The position numbers and the translations under genes were made by a program. From assembly GCF_905404315.1 (NCBI RefSeq), contig NC_066311.1, positions 1,178,001-1,242,000 on the forward strand: a stretch of 64,000 nucleotides of DNA. The letters are read 5' to 3'. Below, one piece after another: positions 22,068 to 32,735 of the stretch. Position 1 is the stretch's first letter; each line of letters starts with the position of its first letter. The notes under the pieces were generated by a model, which had not been told where the DNA came from, searched no databases, and saw nothing but the letters and a program-made list of their open reading frames with translations. Source of the DNA: Leptidea sinapis (Eukaryota > Arthropoda > Insecta > Lepidoptera > Pieridae).

Positions 22068-22352
22068 CCCATTGGAAATGGAAGAGAATATAACAAAAAT
22101 GAAAGGAAAAATAAATCACGGGCGATCTGAGGTCGGTAAGTGGATAAGTTATATATGTTGCATCCTACTATTATTTTTTTGGTTTAAAAAATCGACTTTG
22201 GTCTATGACTATGATTTTAATGTGAAGTGAGTTATGAGCCAATTTTGTCGATGGTACAACGTAAGTAAACTGCTTTTGAATAAGTATTTAATTAGCAGAT
22301 ACCGCATGCTTACGATTTTATTATTAGTAAAGATACAAAATGTAATACTTAC

Positions 22353-22733
22353 TAGTGTATTGAGATCAGTATTAATATCTTCTATATTACTAATAGGTCC
22401 ATTTTGTTCGCCAGAGACCGAGCAGAGAATCCGTTTTCGATGTCCAGGTTTGATTATCTCCAGAACAGCCGTTAACTCCACCTCCCATATTCTTCTTACT
22501 CTATCCATATCTACATATAAATGTTTCCTAAACGTATCACTATATTGTTCTAAATTAATTACTCTCAACCACTCATCTACTGATAGATGCTGGTTTTTGC
22601 TAACATTGTTATTATGGTTATTGCTTATTTCTGCTATTTTCAATGGTAACTGCTTAGATGAATCTAGAATCTTTTGTCTATCGTTTTCTTCTATCCCCAT
22701 TTCTCTGAGATCATTTTCGTCAAGGATTCCATT
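22353..22733 (-). CDS. ANKS1: ANKS1-like exon 5: end of SAM1 and all of SAM2
   Basis: The exon is 381 bases (127 codons), phase 0 at both ends. The acceptor is TTGTTCACAG and the donor is CTA|GTAAGT. It opens with NGILDENDLREMGI, the second half of SAM1; the ENDLREMGI match to vertebrate EQDLREIGI is striking. RQKIL then closes the first domain. After an Asn-rich spacer, SAM2 runs from about residue 50 to 107 of the exon (SVDEWLRVINLEQYSDTF, then RRIWEVELTAVLEI and GHRKRIL). Known: in vertebrate ANKS1B the basic HRKR segment of SAM2 is part of a nuclear-import signal masked by SAM1 packing, and it is conserved here. An acidic helix with DINTDLNTL leads into exon 6. This exon anchors the whole gene identification. 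Confidence 0.95.
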
Positions 22734-23032
22734 CTGTGAACAAATTGTCATTTTAACCTTTCTTATGACCGTCTTTATAGAGACCTGTTTCAACAATATG
22801 GGTCTTACAGGTAATACTAGTGTCGTAATAATTAATCATAATAATTTAACATTTGATGATAAAGTGAATAATCAAATGATAGAAAATTTGCATAGTTTTT
22901 TGAGACTACTAAAGTAATAAAAGAGATACCTTCAGCTACTTAGTTACAAATAGGTATTAAGTAAATAAGTTTTTTTTTTCTACATTATGGAAACAATGAT
23001 TTAGCATCATAAATTATGAAAAAGACGCTCAC

Positions 23033-23269
23033 AACAAAGTCAATGTCGTCATAGCCGCTTTCAACGAAGAGCTGTTCGAAGTCCTGTAAGCCTAGTCCAG
23101 ACAGCCACAGGCCCAGGTTAGAGGCCATGGATGGAGTGAGGCTAGACTCGGAGCAGCTCAAACCAAGGCGCGAGGTGAACTCCTGCTCCAGCTCCGAAAC
23201 GAAGACAGATTCTCGGACTAGTTTGCTGCCAAAGGACGCCATTATCTCTGATATTTTCGCCCATTCCTC
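23033..23269 (-). CDS. ANKS1: ANKS1-like exon 4: first half of SAM domain 1
   Basis: The exon is 237 bases (79 codons), phase 0 at both ends. The acceptor is TTTTTAACAG and the donor is GTT|GTGAGC. It starts EEWAKISEIMASFGSKL, which resembles the acidic W-x-x-I-x-x-IM-x-SFG segment upstream of SAM1 in vertebrate ANKS1 proteins. It ends with the N-terminal helices of SAM1: LGLWLSGLGLQDFEQLF followed by ESGYDDIDFV. The WL..LGL..Y/F..F...GYDD pattern is diagnostic of this SAM subfamily. The domain continues in exon 5 after an intron of only 299 bp, so the intron cuts SAM1 in the middle. SAM1 and SAM2 of ANKS1B are known to pack against each other as a tandem. A family A repeat follows about 140 bases beyond the 5' end of the exon, in the intron. 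Confidence 0.92.
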
Positions 23270-23408
23270 CTGTTAAAAAGAAAATATATGTTTTAATATT
23301 ATATATATTTATAATATACACCCGATTTAGTTCATATTCTAATTTCTACTTAAAAATTTTATGCCATTTATATTTCCAGTTAAAACAAAACCATAATATG
23401 CGAAAACT

Positions 23409-23731
23409 TTTTTTTTTTCTTTTTTATGATAATAAGGGACGAGACGAGCAGGACGTTCAGCTGATGGTAATTGGTACGCCCTGCCCATTACAATGCAGTG
23501 CCGCTCAGGATTCTTGAAAAACTCAAAAATTCTGAGCGGCACCACAATTGCGCTCGTCACCTTGAGACTAAGATGTTAAGTCTCATTTGCCCAGTAATTT
23601 CACTAGCTACGGCGCCATACAGACCGAAACACAGTAATGCTTACACATTACTGCTTCACGGCAGAAATAGGCGCCGTTGTGGTACCCATAATCTAGCCGG
23701 CATCCGGTGCAAAGGAGCCTCCCACTGGTAA
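23409..23731 (-). repeat. Family A repeat
   Basis: Full-length reverse copy in ANKS1 intron 3, about 140 bases upstream of exon 4. A poly-T run at the left end is the reversed A tail. Confidence 0.92.
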
Positions 23732-23741
23732 AAGTAAGTTA

Positions 23742-23825
23742 ACTACAATGCAGTGCCATTGAGGATTCCTAAAAAACCCAAAATTTGGAACAGCACTACG
23801 ACAGCGCTCGTCACCTTGAGATATT
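23742..23825 (-). repeat. Family A fragment next to a full copy
   Basis: A diverged reverse piece covering the hairpin region (ATGCAGTGCCATTGAGGATT to CGCTCGTCACCTTGAGAT), beside the copy at 23409-23731. Confidence 0.7.
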
Positions 23826-24751
23826 TCAATTTAAAACTTCTGTACGGCGCGGTTAAAAAGGTACCACTGTGGTACATTTTCCACCGCTACAAGTAAAAAC
23901 CTGAAAACCGATATTTCCATTAACAGGGATCCATAAAATTACCTCATCATCATTATAACGCTCAGTATCTGTAGTTCACATTACGTCAACGAACTACTAA
24001 CAAACTAATTCACTCCTCACATTATCCCTCTTAATATAATTTATTCCTCATACACCATTGTTTCTTATGTTATTCATTATCATTTTCATTCATCAATTTT
24101 TATTGACGTTATTGACATTAACGATTTCAATTCTACAAGATATGCCTAGTTTAGGGGTAGATAATGAAACTGCGTATATACTAATTAAACTCATTAGTTT
24201 ATAGAAGAGAAATATGCATTTGATATGTAAGCATTTTACTGGTGACTTTTACCACAATGAAATATCAACAATTTGGACATTTATTTGAATATTTGAACAT
24301 CATTAAATTTTTTTGTTACATAATTTAAATTTTACTAAGAAACAATAATAAAATACTTAACACTAGTTATCTATGCATGATAATTCAAAGACTCATTTGA
24401 ATAAAGGCGTCCAACTAGTAATTACTTATAATTTGCCAAAATATAGTTAACTTTTAAAAAATCAATTAATTTTTTATAGTCACTAAAACTAGGCAATATA
24501 AAACCAGTTGAAATAAAGATTCTTCGAATTGAATAAAGTTATTGATTGAAAATTGTAATTCCATAGTCATTACCTTTTTTGCAATAATGAATATCATTGA
24601 TTGCGAACACAATGCCCTTCTACAACATTAACCAATGCAAAATTTATAGCTATATATTTGCCGAAAAAATTCGGGTCTCAGATTATTTTATGAGAAAATT
24701 GAAGGGACGAGCAAGACGTTTAACTAATTAGTGATACGCTCTGTACCTGAT

Positions 24752-25061
24752 AGTGGGAGGCTCCTTTGCACAGGAAGCCGGTTAGATTATGGGTACCACA
24801 ACGGCGCCTATTTCTGCCGTGAAGCAGTAATGTGTAAACATTATTATGTTTCGGTCTGAAGGGCGCCGTAGCTAATGAAATTACTGGGCAAATGAGACTT
24901 AACATCTTATGTCTCAAGGTGACGAGTGCAATTGTAGTGCAGCTCAGAATTTTTGGGTTTTTCAAGAATCCTGAGCGGCACTGTATTTTAATGGGTAGGG
25001 CGTATCAATAGCCATCAGCTGAACGTCCTACTCGTCTCGCCCCTTATTTTTATAAAAAAAA
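24752..25061 (+). repeat. Family A repeat
   Basis: Full-length forward copy. The 50 bases before it (24700-24750, GGGACGAGCAAGACGTTTAA) are the 3' end of a second, reversed copy, so two copies lie tail to head here. Confidence 0.9.
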
Positions 25062-25964
25062 AATGAAGTCCAAAAAAATGCAAACTCACGGGTGCATTCA
25101 CACAGACAGTCAGCTGATCTCGACACCTGCTTTAAATAAACAGTTCAGAACACCTGCCTACCTGCATGTCGCGCTTATTATAAATTTTTCTTCATCCATA
25201 TACATTTATGCCTCAGAGTATTTAACAAGTCGGAAATGATATTGACGTCGTTCCCTTTGTAAAATTATCTGAATACTTCCTCTCGAAACAGCGTATACCT
25301 CGATAAAATGGAGAGAAACGCGAAATTGGCTTCGAGGAAATAGAATCGTACGTTTTGCCCAATCACTGCTGTCTGTGAATGGTTAGTTGAACCTTTGACG
25401 TTACGTACCTTCTACTTAATTTTTGATTTTGATTTCTTTGATTAACGGGAGTTTCACACATTTTAATCAAATACTTTTTAAAATATTGAAACGCGTGTAG
25501 TTGTCAACTTTATTTTTAAGTTTGACAGAAAGTAAATATCATTCTTGTTAATAATAAGTTTCCACCATTTCCTATAGATGGCTGGGCTTACAGCAAATAT
25601 CAGCTCTGGTATTTTTATACTATTCCCAATTTAATCTTAACGGACTTCTTTTTTTTTCATATGTACATAGTTGTTTAGTTGTGAACCCAGTTCTACTCGT
25701 ATGTGAGAATAGCGAAGTATGCTAATTATAATAAAATCCTAATTTTCATGCGGTGGGTATGCATACTCATGTGCTTCTTTGTTGTGGTGTGGTTTATGTG
25801 GCATCTCCTATTGGTTAAGTACTCCAAGCTTCGCACATGTTTGCAATATCTGATGGTATCTCCTCTCATATTTATGAAACCAGATGTCTCAACCACATTG
25901 AACATCACAATCTTCATGGTTTAATTTAACAATAAAACTGTTTATCACTACATATTATAAAACA

Positions 25965-26240
25965 ATGTCCTCCGCCGAGTCTGTCTGTCTGTCTGTTTGC
26001 GTGGTTCTCGAGATACTCTCTCTTAGTACATAATTTGATAAGCTTTTGTATACATTAACGATATCTGTTGGAGGTGTCGGAAAAAATAAGCTACCTGGGA
26101 GCTTTCAACAAAAACGCTGTCTAAACCCTTTGAGATATAACAAAATAATGTATGGTACACTAGATCTACAGAAAAGTCCGCGATGGCATATGACTTTTAA
26201 GAATAACATACTGTATCCATTTTTATACCTACTTTAAAAA
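25965..26240. repeat. CCTCCGCCGAGTCTGTCTG repeat
   Basis: ACAATGTCCTCCGCCGAGTC followed by four TCTG units and a block with CTACCTGGGAGCTTTCAACA. I recall this opening from other lepidopteran interspersed repeats. The 63-codon frame inside it is not protein-like. Confidence 0.45.
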
Positions 26241-26841
26241 AATTACAATAATAAAGCGGTATTGTAAAAGCTGTTTACACAAATAGGAAAATAATAATAA
26301 CAATTGTTACCGTTTAACATAATATAAAATCATATAGAAATACGTTTTTATTTCATTTTTAACTCAAAATTTTTGGCTAGACATAATATAATATACATAG
26401 AACATTTTCTGTCGGGTCAGCTTAAAATATTTAATATATTAGTTTGTAATTCTGTTCCCCACCGCACTCAGCGGAACCCTATACCACTTTCCACTCACTC
26501 AAACCACAGGACCAATCACCATTCCCTAATATACGAATAAATATTATTCAGTTTCGAAATTGTATATAATAGCGATACTAAGTGTTCCCTTGACTCAAAA
26601 AAAATTTAGCGAACATGGCTGTTAAATTCACAGATAACAGAATATCATGTAAATTTTGTGAATAAAATTCATGTCATGGCTGAATCGTAAACTATCCTTG
26701 AATTATTGCTTATACTTAATCTGTCAACCATAACAACAATGAGATGTAGAGACCAACAATTACACAAACAACTTTGGTCATTTCCCTATTTAGGTTGTGG
26801 ACCACATTTTAATTTTTCAACCTTTGCCCATATATGAAATA

Positions 26842-27040
26842 TTTTTTTTATGGAAAACGAGGACAAACGAGCGTACGGGTCACCTGGTGATAAGTGATCA
26901 CCGCCGCCCACATTCTCTTGCAACTCCAGAGGAATCATAGGAACGTTGGCGGCCATTAAGGAAGGTGTACGCGCTTTTTTTGAAAGTACCCATGTCGTAT
27001 CGCCCCGGAAACACCGCACAAGGAACCTCATTATAGAAGA
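26842..27040 (-). repeat. Jockey-like LINE tail
   Basis: Reverse copy starting with poly-T, then GTCACCTGGTGATAAGTGATC, and ending near CACCGCACAAGGAACCTC. Confidence 0.9.
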
Positions 27041-27355
27041 CTTTGAATGGATTTGATGTACGCAATAGCATACAGCTTTAAAATTATTAATTGTCAGCCA
27101 AGTTTTTATAATACAAAGTTACCGATACAATACACAATTGAATAATAACAAAACAGGACGGATAAAGACTTTGACACAATATAGTTTATTAAAATAAGAA
27201 TTTTTCGCTATTGAAGATAAAAAGATAGATAAAGATATATTCGCGACAAAATATTTATAGTAGGATATATCCGCAGAATTTATAATAATATCAATAAATT
27301 ATAAATAACCCCACAGCCTTCAAACTCACATCCAACCTATTACCTATAATATTTA

Positions 27356-27512
27356 CTAGAGAGAGCATCTTTCTGTTAGGCAATGCATGACAACAGGCCA
27401 GGTTTCTAAGTTAAGTGTGCGTGAGTTGCTGAAAATAGAGGTTAACAGTTTACCGCTGTTTTTTGACGTGTTCACAGCTGTAACAGTCTATCTAGACGTA
27501 TTAATTTTCTAA
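27356..27512 (-). repeat. MITE E (copy 2, deleted)
   Basis: Reverse copy with the terminal repeat at the right (TCTATCTAGACGTATTAAT) and GCTGAAAATAGAGGTTAACA inside. The part around the GTAAAGACG segment is missing. Confidence 0.8.
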
Positions 27513-29034
27513 GATTATTTCTCAATGGTTTTGTCGAAACAACACATCATCTACAATTCTTAATGGAAAGTTATGCAAACATCATTTGAATTCTTATGTT
27601 TGCCACTCATGAAGAAAAATACACAAATGCGTTATAATATTTCAAATTAATTAATAATTACAGTTCTCCTATTTCTAGTTTGTTACAATTCATTATATAC
27701 ATTTTGTTATAGTCATTCATAGCGCCCTTGCAACTGCATGGGATAGTTGCAAGGGACTAATGTTTGACTATCTTTGTAGCAAGCCTCAAAAAATATGCTC
27801 AAATCGAAAATCTAAATCAATGACATAATATTAAGATCCAGTTGCCGCGTTTTTCACTTTTAAATAACACAAACCCCAAATTCAAAACTCAAATTCAAAT
27901 AGTTAATTTCTCAAAACAGGATATTGCATCACTTTTTGAAGTCACAAGAAAATATACAAATAATAGAATAATACATACCTACTGCTTATAAATTAAAATA
28001 CGCGAACCTTAAAATTAATAACAATGCATTAATCCCATGCACATTTATCTGTTATATAATCTTTAATTGTATAATAACCTTTTTAAAAGTTTCTGTTTAA
28101 CAAATATTTTAAACTTTTTTAATTGTAGATTGCAAATCTCTTCAGGGATTTTATTATAAAACAGACACATTGTCACCTGAATGATTTGTCTAAATACACA
28201 TTTGCACAATTGCGCATTTTTCTTGTTATTATACGTTATCAACTTTTAATAGATAATAGGCAGGAAAATTTAATTTTGATATTAAAAATATTTAATGCTC
28301 AGTCACGCCTGTACTACATTTCATAAGGGATAACCTTTTAAAGAACAATGTAATTTAAAGTGGTAACCTTAACGATCGCCCAGGTGTTCTTAACGTCGAA
28401 CAGTGGCCACTAATTTGACCACTTCCTGCGTTTGTCTTACATGATATTATGTTATGGTTGCTTGATCGCAAATAACACAGTACTAAAGACTTTACATGTC
28501 AAATTAACTACATCAAAGAAACCGGATATTTTTGTGAACGCTTGAACGGATGTACACAAACAGTTTACAAAGTAACTGCCAGTAACTCAAACATTTTTAA
28601 CAATTACACTTGACAGTTCAACTATAGAACGTAGACTGATAAAAAAATTATCCCAAATTCGTTCTCTGTACCCTAGAGAACCTCGGATACGATATCCATA
28701 TATTATTGTTGAAATTAACGCAAATGCTTTCATACCCCTTCCATAGCAGCGTTAAACGTTAAACGCAATCTTGTTGGAAGTCGCATTAGAAGTTTCACTT
28801 CAAAAACAAAACGAAACAGAAGTCCAATTGAATCAAGTCTACGTGTACGTTACACGTATAATTGTTTGCGCGGGTTAAAACTATTGCATCTTTCCTGATA
28901 CATTATATTTATTATAACTTATATTAAGTTCAAACAAAAATTAATTGTGTAAGCATTAAAAGCTTCGTGAATCCACTAATCTAGAATTGTTATGCGTATA
29001 TTATCTTAAATACCTCTCTTTTTATTATTTTTTT
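27513..29034. other. ANKS1 intron 3, no gene seen
   Basis: AT-rich. 27870-27950 (AAACTCAAATTCAAATAGTT) looks like the start of an old LINE tail in reverse. Only the hairpin at 27725 stands out. Confidence 0.45.
27725..27755. other. Perfect 11-bp-stem hairpin
   Basis: CCCTTGCAACT (27725-27735) pairs with AGTTGCAAGGG (27745-27755) around a 9-base loop. It is GC-richer than its surroundings. Confidence 0.75.
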
Positions 29035-29125
29035 TTGGTTTTTGAAGTAAAATTTCTTTAAACACGCTTGTCTTGGGGAGTAAGCAAGTGAATGCGTGAC
29101 GAGATCGTTACGAAAATTGTGATTT
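29035..29125 (+). repeat. Repeat D (copy 2)
   Basis: TTGAAGTAAAATTTCTTTAA, TTGGGGAGTAAGCAAGTGAA, GTGACGAGATCGTTACGAAA. The opening AAGTRAAA-TTTCTTT motif is shared with repeat C, so C and D may be related elements. Confidence 0.7.
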
Positions 29126-29654
29126 GTTAACATATTTTTTTAAATAAAATTACATAAATATATTTTTGTAACATTTTATTGAAACATTTGTTTTGGAATA
29201 TATTTTATAAAAATATTTATAAAGCACTTGGCATCACACACAGCACATCAAGTAGGTTACTTGCAAAGAGACTGGCTTGAGTGTTTGAGCTACTATGCGG
29301 TTGCCGCATTTAACAAGTACACAGATCACGCAGAAACCTGTCAATAATCTCAACGGTTTTATTTAATCGCAATTCAGAAACCTTTTGTTTGTTAGCTGTG
29401 GACTATCAAGTGGTTGGATTTCTGTGACCCAATTGGCTTTCTATTAGTTGCCTCACTGTATAAAGTCAAGTATCAGTCTTGTTTTTTTTTTATGCCACAG
29501 AAGTAAGTCACTTTGTACGCTTGAAATTCGATTTTAATAATACTGAGTGCGGCAATCAGGAGGCAATATACACAAAATGTTTTAAAGTGTACTCCTTAAA
29601 AATTGACTACTATCTCAGGGTATGAAAACTGCCGCTTGTTTTAACTATTAATCT

Positions 29655-30420
29655 ATCTATCTATATATATAAAAATGAATTGCTGTTCTTTAGTCTCGCG
29701 AAAACTCGAGAACCGCTGGACCGATTTGGCTAATTTTGGTCTGGAATTACTTGTGGAAGTCCAGAGAAGGTTTAAAAGTGAATAAATATAAAAATGTTCG
29801 GAATTAAATAAAAACAACAATTTTGTTTTTCCTTTGATGTGTTTCCCGTGCGTCATTCGAACTCAAATGTAAGAATAGTGTAAAATGAATTATATCGTTC
29901 TAACTTTCTCAGGAGGTATAAAATTAACTTAATTTTAGCTAACTATAGTTGGTAGATTAACAACGGTTGTTAACACAAATTAAATTTCAGAACGCAAACA
30001 ATTTTATTTGACATTTGACAACAAACTATGTATATTATGTAGATTGAAAAATCATAAGTTTAGTCAAAAAATAATATGTATTTCTGAATCTACCGCACCA
30101 CAAAACAAAGCAAAAAATATAGTTTATCAGAAAGCTTTAAATTTATTAACAGACTGCATCATATGTGTGTGTGTCTGTCGATATCAAATTGAAACCTTAT
30201 AAATAGCCAGTATTTTAGGAATTTTCTGTTTTGTAAGTAAGCAACATCAAGTGTAATTAATCGATAATAATAATAAATTTTCATTCATACTGAGCTTTTT
30301 TTATTTGTTTTAATAAAAAAAGAATTCCTTTTGTTTTTTTTTAAGTTTATTTTATACAAAAGCTTAGGTCTTTTATTTATCCATTGAGGCAGTACGATGT
30401 CTGTCGGGTCAGCTAGTTAT
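29655..30420. mobile_element. Non-autonomous repeat of about 765 bp ending GTCGGGTCAGCTAGT
   Basis: The left end is a (CTAT)/(TA) run followed by AAAAATGAATTGCTGTTCTT, CGAGAACCGCTGGACCGATT; the right end is TGTCTGTCGGGTCAGCTAGT. I recall both ends as a widespread lepidopteran repeat but cannot name its class with certainty. It has no real coding frame and lies just upstream of the exon 3 donor side. Confidence 0.6.
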
Positions 30421-30437
30421 AATTGAATATGTCTCAC

Positions 30438-30551
30438 CTGTTCATCGAAGGGGCTGAGTATTGACAAGGATTTGTCACCGCTATGAGTCGAGCTGGTCGT
30501 GTTGCTTCTCCGTCTGACCTCGTCTTCAACCCCGTTGATGTTTCTGTCCAT
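30438..30551 (-). CDS. ANKS1: ANKS1-like exon 3: polar linker
   Basis: The exon is 114 bases (38 codons), phase 0 at both ends. The acceptor is GTTCTAG directly before ATG GAC AGA, and the donor is CAG|GTGAGA. The peptide is polar, with an RRRSNTTSSTHSGDK stretch that could be a basophilic-kinase target, and ends in LSILSPFDEQ. It leads directly into the EEWAKISEIM of exon 4. The methionine that begins this exon is internal in the model, but it could also serve as a start for a shorter product. A jockey-like LINE fragment on the opposite strand starts only about 27 bases upstream of the acceptor, so the polypyrimidine tract sits next to inserted DNA. The assignment rests on phase, splice signals and position rather than on a conserved domain. 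Confidence 0.8.
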
Positions 30552-30577
30552 CTAGAACATACAAATACAATAAGAAT

Positions 30578-31100
30578 ATTATCTCCACTATCTGGATTTC
30601 TGGCGTTCCTCCACAGTGCGGTTTTCAAGTAACATTCATCCACGTACAATAAAGCTGTTAAAAATAACATAACAAAAAGCCAGGTTTTCCCAGCTTCCTG
30701 GATTTTCTCCCCTTCCTTATGTATCAGTTCTAAGCATAATAAAGTTTTATCCCTCAACACGTATATAGGGTTGTAGAAATAAGTTTTCTGAGTCATACAT
30801 ATATAAGGCTTAATTGTAAATTGCTATAATAAGTAGATTATAAATAATTTTGTATATATTTAATGAACAAATATAGAAATTTGAATTTTTTTTTAACAAA
30901 GCTGTGGAATGGGCTCCCTTGTGCGGTATTTCAACAATACGACCAATGTCGTTCATAAAAGCGCGTACCCTTTTCTAAAAGGCCGGCAATGCTCCAGCAA
31001 TTCCTCTGGTGTTGCAAAAGAATGGTGAATGGGAAGGCGGCAGTGATCACTTAACATCGGGTGATCCGTACGCTAATATTTCCTCCTCTTCCATAAAAAA
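30578..31100 (+). repeat. Jockey-like LINE tail interrupted by an insertion
   Basis: Two collinear pieces, 30578-30658 (TCTGGATTTCTGGCGTTCC to AATAAAGCTGT) and 30898-31100 (AAAGCTGTGGAATGGGC to the A tail). Together they make one tail split by about 239 bp of unrelated AT-rich DNA. Confidence 0.85.
30659..30897. mobile_element. Unidentified 239-bp insertion with duplicated flanks
   Basis: It is flanked by AAAGCTGT on both sides (30651-30658 and 30898-30905), inside a LINE tail that is continuous without it. The ends are TTAAAAATAAC and TTTTTTTTTAAC, a weak terminal inverted repeat. There is no coding capacity. It resembles a small non-autonomous DNA transposon. Confidence 0.55.
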
Positions 31101-32011
31101 ATAAACTTCTTTATATAAGAGGCAACACAATGACAGGCAAATCACAAGAATATTTTAATAAAATATAGGTTATGGTAATTCAAACGGCTTTAATACAGTT
31201 CAGTTACAGTGATCAATTGTGATAGCCACTGTTTATTATAGCTCACTGCTAACATTTACTCTATTCATGAGTCTTATTATATATGATTTAAGTTCACAAT
31301 ATACATTATATTGTGCTTAATAATGACATTTATTTGAAGCGCTTTCAGTCAAACCTACTGAACGTATCGGTATAGAACTATGACCGTTCAATGCGGACTC
31401 TTTAGCCTACTTATATTTGGGGTTCCATTGACTCTGTTCATTTTTTGTAGACATATTTTTGCAAACATTTCTTCCTTAAACTAGGTACATATACCCTATG
31501 GCAGAACTAACTATTTCAAAAAGGTATCATGCTATATGTTAAAATAATAAATGTCCAGATTAATAATAAGGACGCAGTATAATAAAGATTTAAATTAATA
31601 TTATTATTACTACAAAAAGGAATTAATGAACTTTATCAGACGAAGTGCTGTCAGCACTCATAAATAATTATTATAATTTTTTTTATAATAATATAGATAA
31701 GAATAATTTCTATAATTATTGGCTGATAATGTTATTGTAATCTGACATATTTGAATATCTGCCATGACGAAACAAAAATAATATGTTAAATTATTGCTAT
31801 GTTTTTCTTTTGGATTTTCCAATATTTCTGCTTTGTTAACCTAATTATAACCTAACTTATGTATGTTAGTCCGTTGACAGAAAAACGTAGGGACACCGGC
31901 TTCTTAGTAATTCGATTCCTGTTAGTAACCCTTGGGCAATTAAAATGAAGGTTCAAGGTATTATTGCCAATAAACCATAACGTTTCATCATTGTGTTTAA
32001 GAAATGCTTAC
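31101..32011. other. ANKS1 intron 2, no further feature
   Basis: AT-rich intron between exons 3 and 2. Nothing recognised beyond the LINE tail before it. Confidence 0.5.
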
Positions 32012-32169
32012 CTGTCCATTGCTTCCTAAGTTGTTGTTATCGACGCTAGCTGGCTCTGTGGGCGAGGAATCGTACACTGACTTCAGCTTTCGTAACGTCT
32101 TCGGTCGTTCTGCTGGCATCGGCCTGAGACCGATTCCGTCGAGGGTTGTGGTCGAGCCTTTGAAGAGGC
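32012..32169 (-). CDS. ANKS1: ANKS1-like exon 2: linker before the SAM domains
   Basis: The exon is 158 bases long. It begins with two bases of a split codon and ends in phase 0. The acceptor is ATCACCAG and the donor is CAG|GTAAGC. It encodes a basic linker containing LRPMPAERPKTLRKLKSVYD, followed by an Asn/Ser-rich tail. The RPKTLRKL-type segment resembles the region just before the SAM domains in ANKS1 proteins, where there is no known fold. In this exon the codons read cleanly, while the flanking DNA is AT-rich and full of stops. It joins exon 3 as a glutamine followed by methionine. It is the only internal exon with a phase-1 start, which marks where alternative N-termini (ankyrin or short) would be spliced on. 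A family A repeat (32334-32610) begins about 165 bases upstream of the acceptor. Confidence 0.85.
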
Positions 32170-32333
32170 CTGGTGATAATAATACAATCGTTGTTGAAAA
32201 GACAAAAAACCAAACAAGAATACAGCGAAAGAATAACAATGAATATTCGTATTTTAAATTGCCCCTGGGGCATAAAAAGAATAGGAAAGTCCCAGTCCCA
32301 AGGGTGTCGTAAGAGGCAACTAAGGGCATTTAT

Positions 32334-32610
32334 CAATGGGAGGTGCCGACTATATAATGGTTACCACAACGGCGCCTTTTTCTGCCGTGAAGTAGTAATG
32401 CATAAGTATTATTGTGTTTCGGTCTGAAGGGCGCCGTAGCTAATGAAATTACTGGGCAAATGAGTCTTAACATCTTATGTCTCAAGGTGACAAGTACAAT
32501 TGTAGTGTCGCTCAGAATTGTTTGGGTTTTTCAGGAATCCTGAGCGGCACTGCAATGTATTTCATCAGCTGAATGTCCTGCTCATCTCGCCCTTATTCTC
32601 ATAAAAAATA
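32334..32610 (+). repeat. Family A repeat
   Basis: Forward copy starting GGGAGGTGCCGACTATATAA. It is preceded at 32255-32333 by GTCCCAGTCCCAAGGGTGTC...TAAGAGGCAACTAAGGGC, which I recall as a separate common lepidopteran repeat motif. Confidence 0.88.
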
Positions 32611-32665
32611 GATACTTAGGTTGGATTAAGAATAAAATTTCCCAAAAAAATCTTGTTTTTTTTTT

Positions 32666-32735
32666 TCCCTAGAATCCTAGTGCCTGAGGAGCGGTACATT
32701 GTAGTGGACAGGGCGTATCAATAACCATGAAGTGA
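32666..32735 (+). repeat. Family A 3' fragment
   Basis: CTGAGGAGCGGTACATTGTAG followed by GGCGTATCAATAACCAT: a decayed 3' part just after the copy at 32334. Confidence 0.6.

Noticed and set aside
22234..22917. 227-codon plus-strand frame
   Set aside because: It is the antisense shadow of ANKS1 exon 5. The minus strand carries the conserved SAM motifs and splice sites.
30434..30796. 120-codon minus-strand frame as a single protein
   Set aside because: It fuses a true 38-codon exon with reversed LINE sequence beyond the splice acceptor.
31997..32329. 110-codon minus-strand frame taken as one gene
   Set aside because: Only 32012-32169 is coding. The N-terminal part reads through the intron and a repeat.
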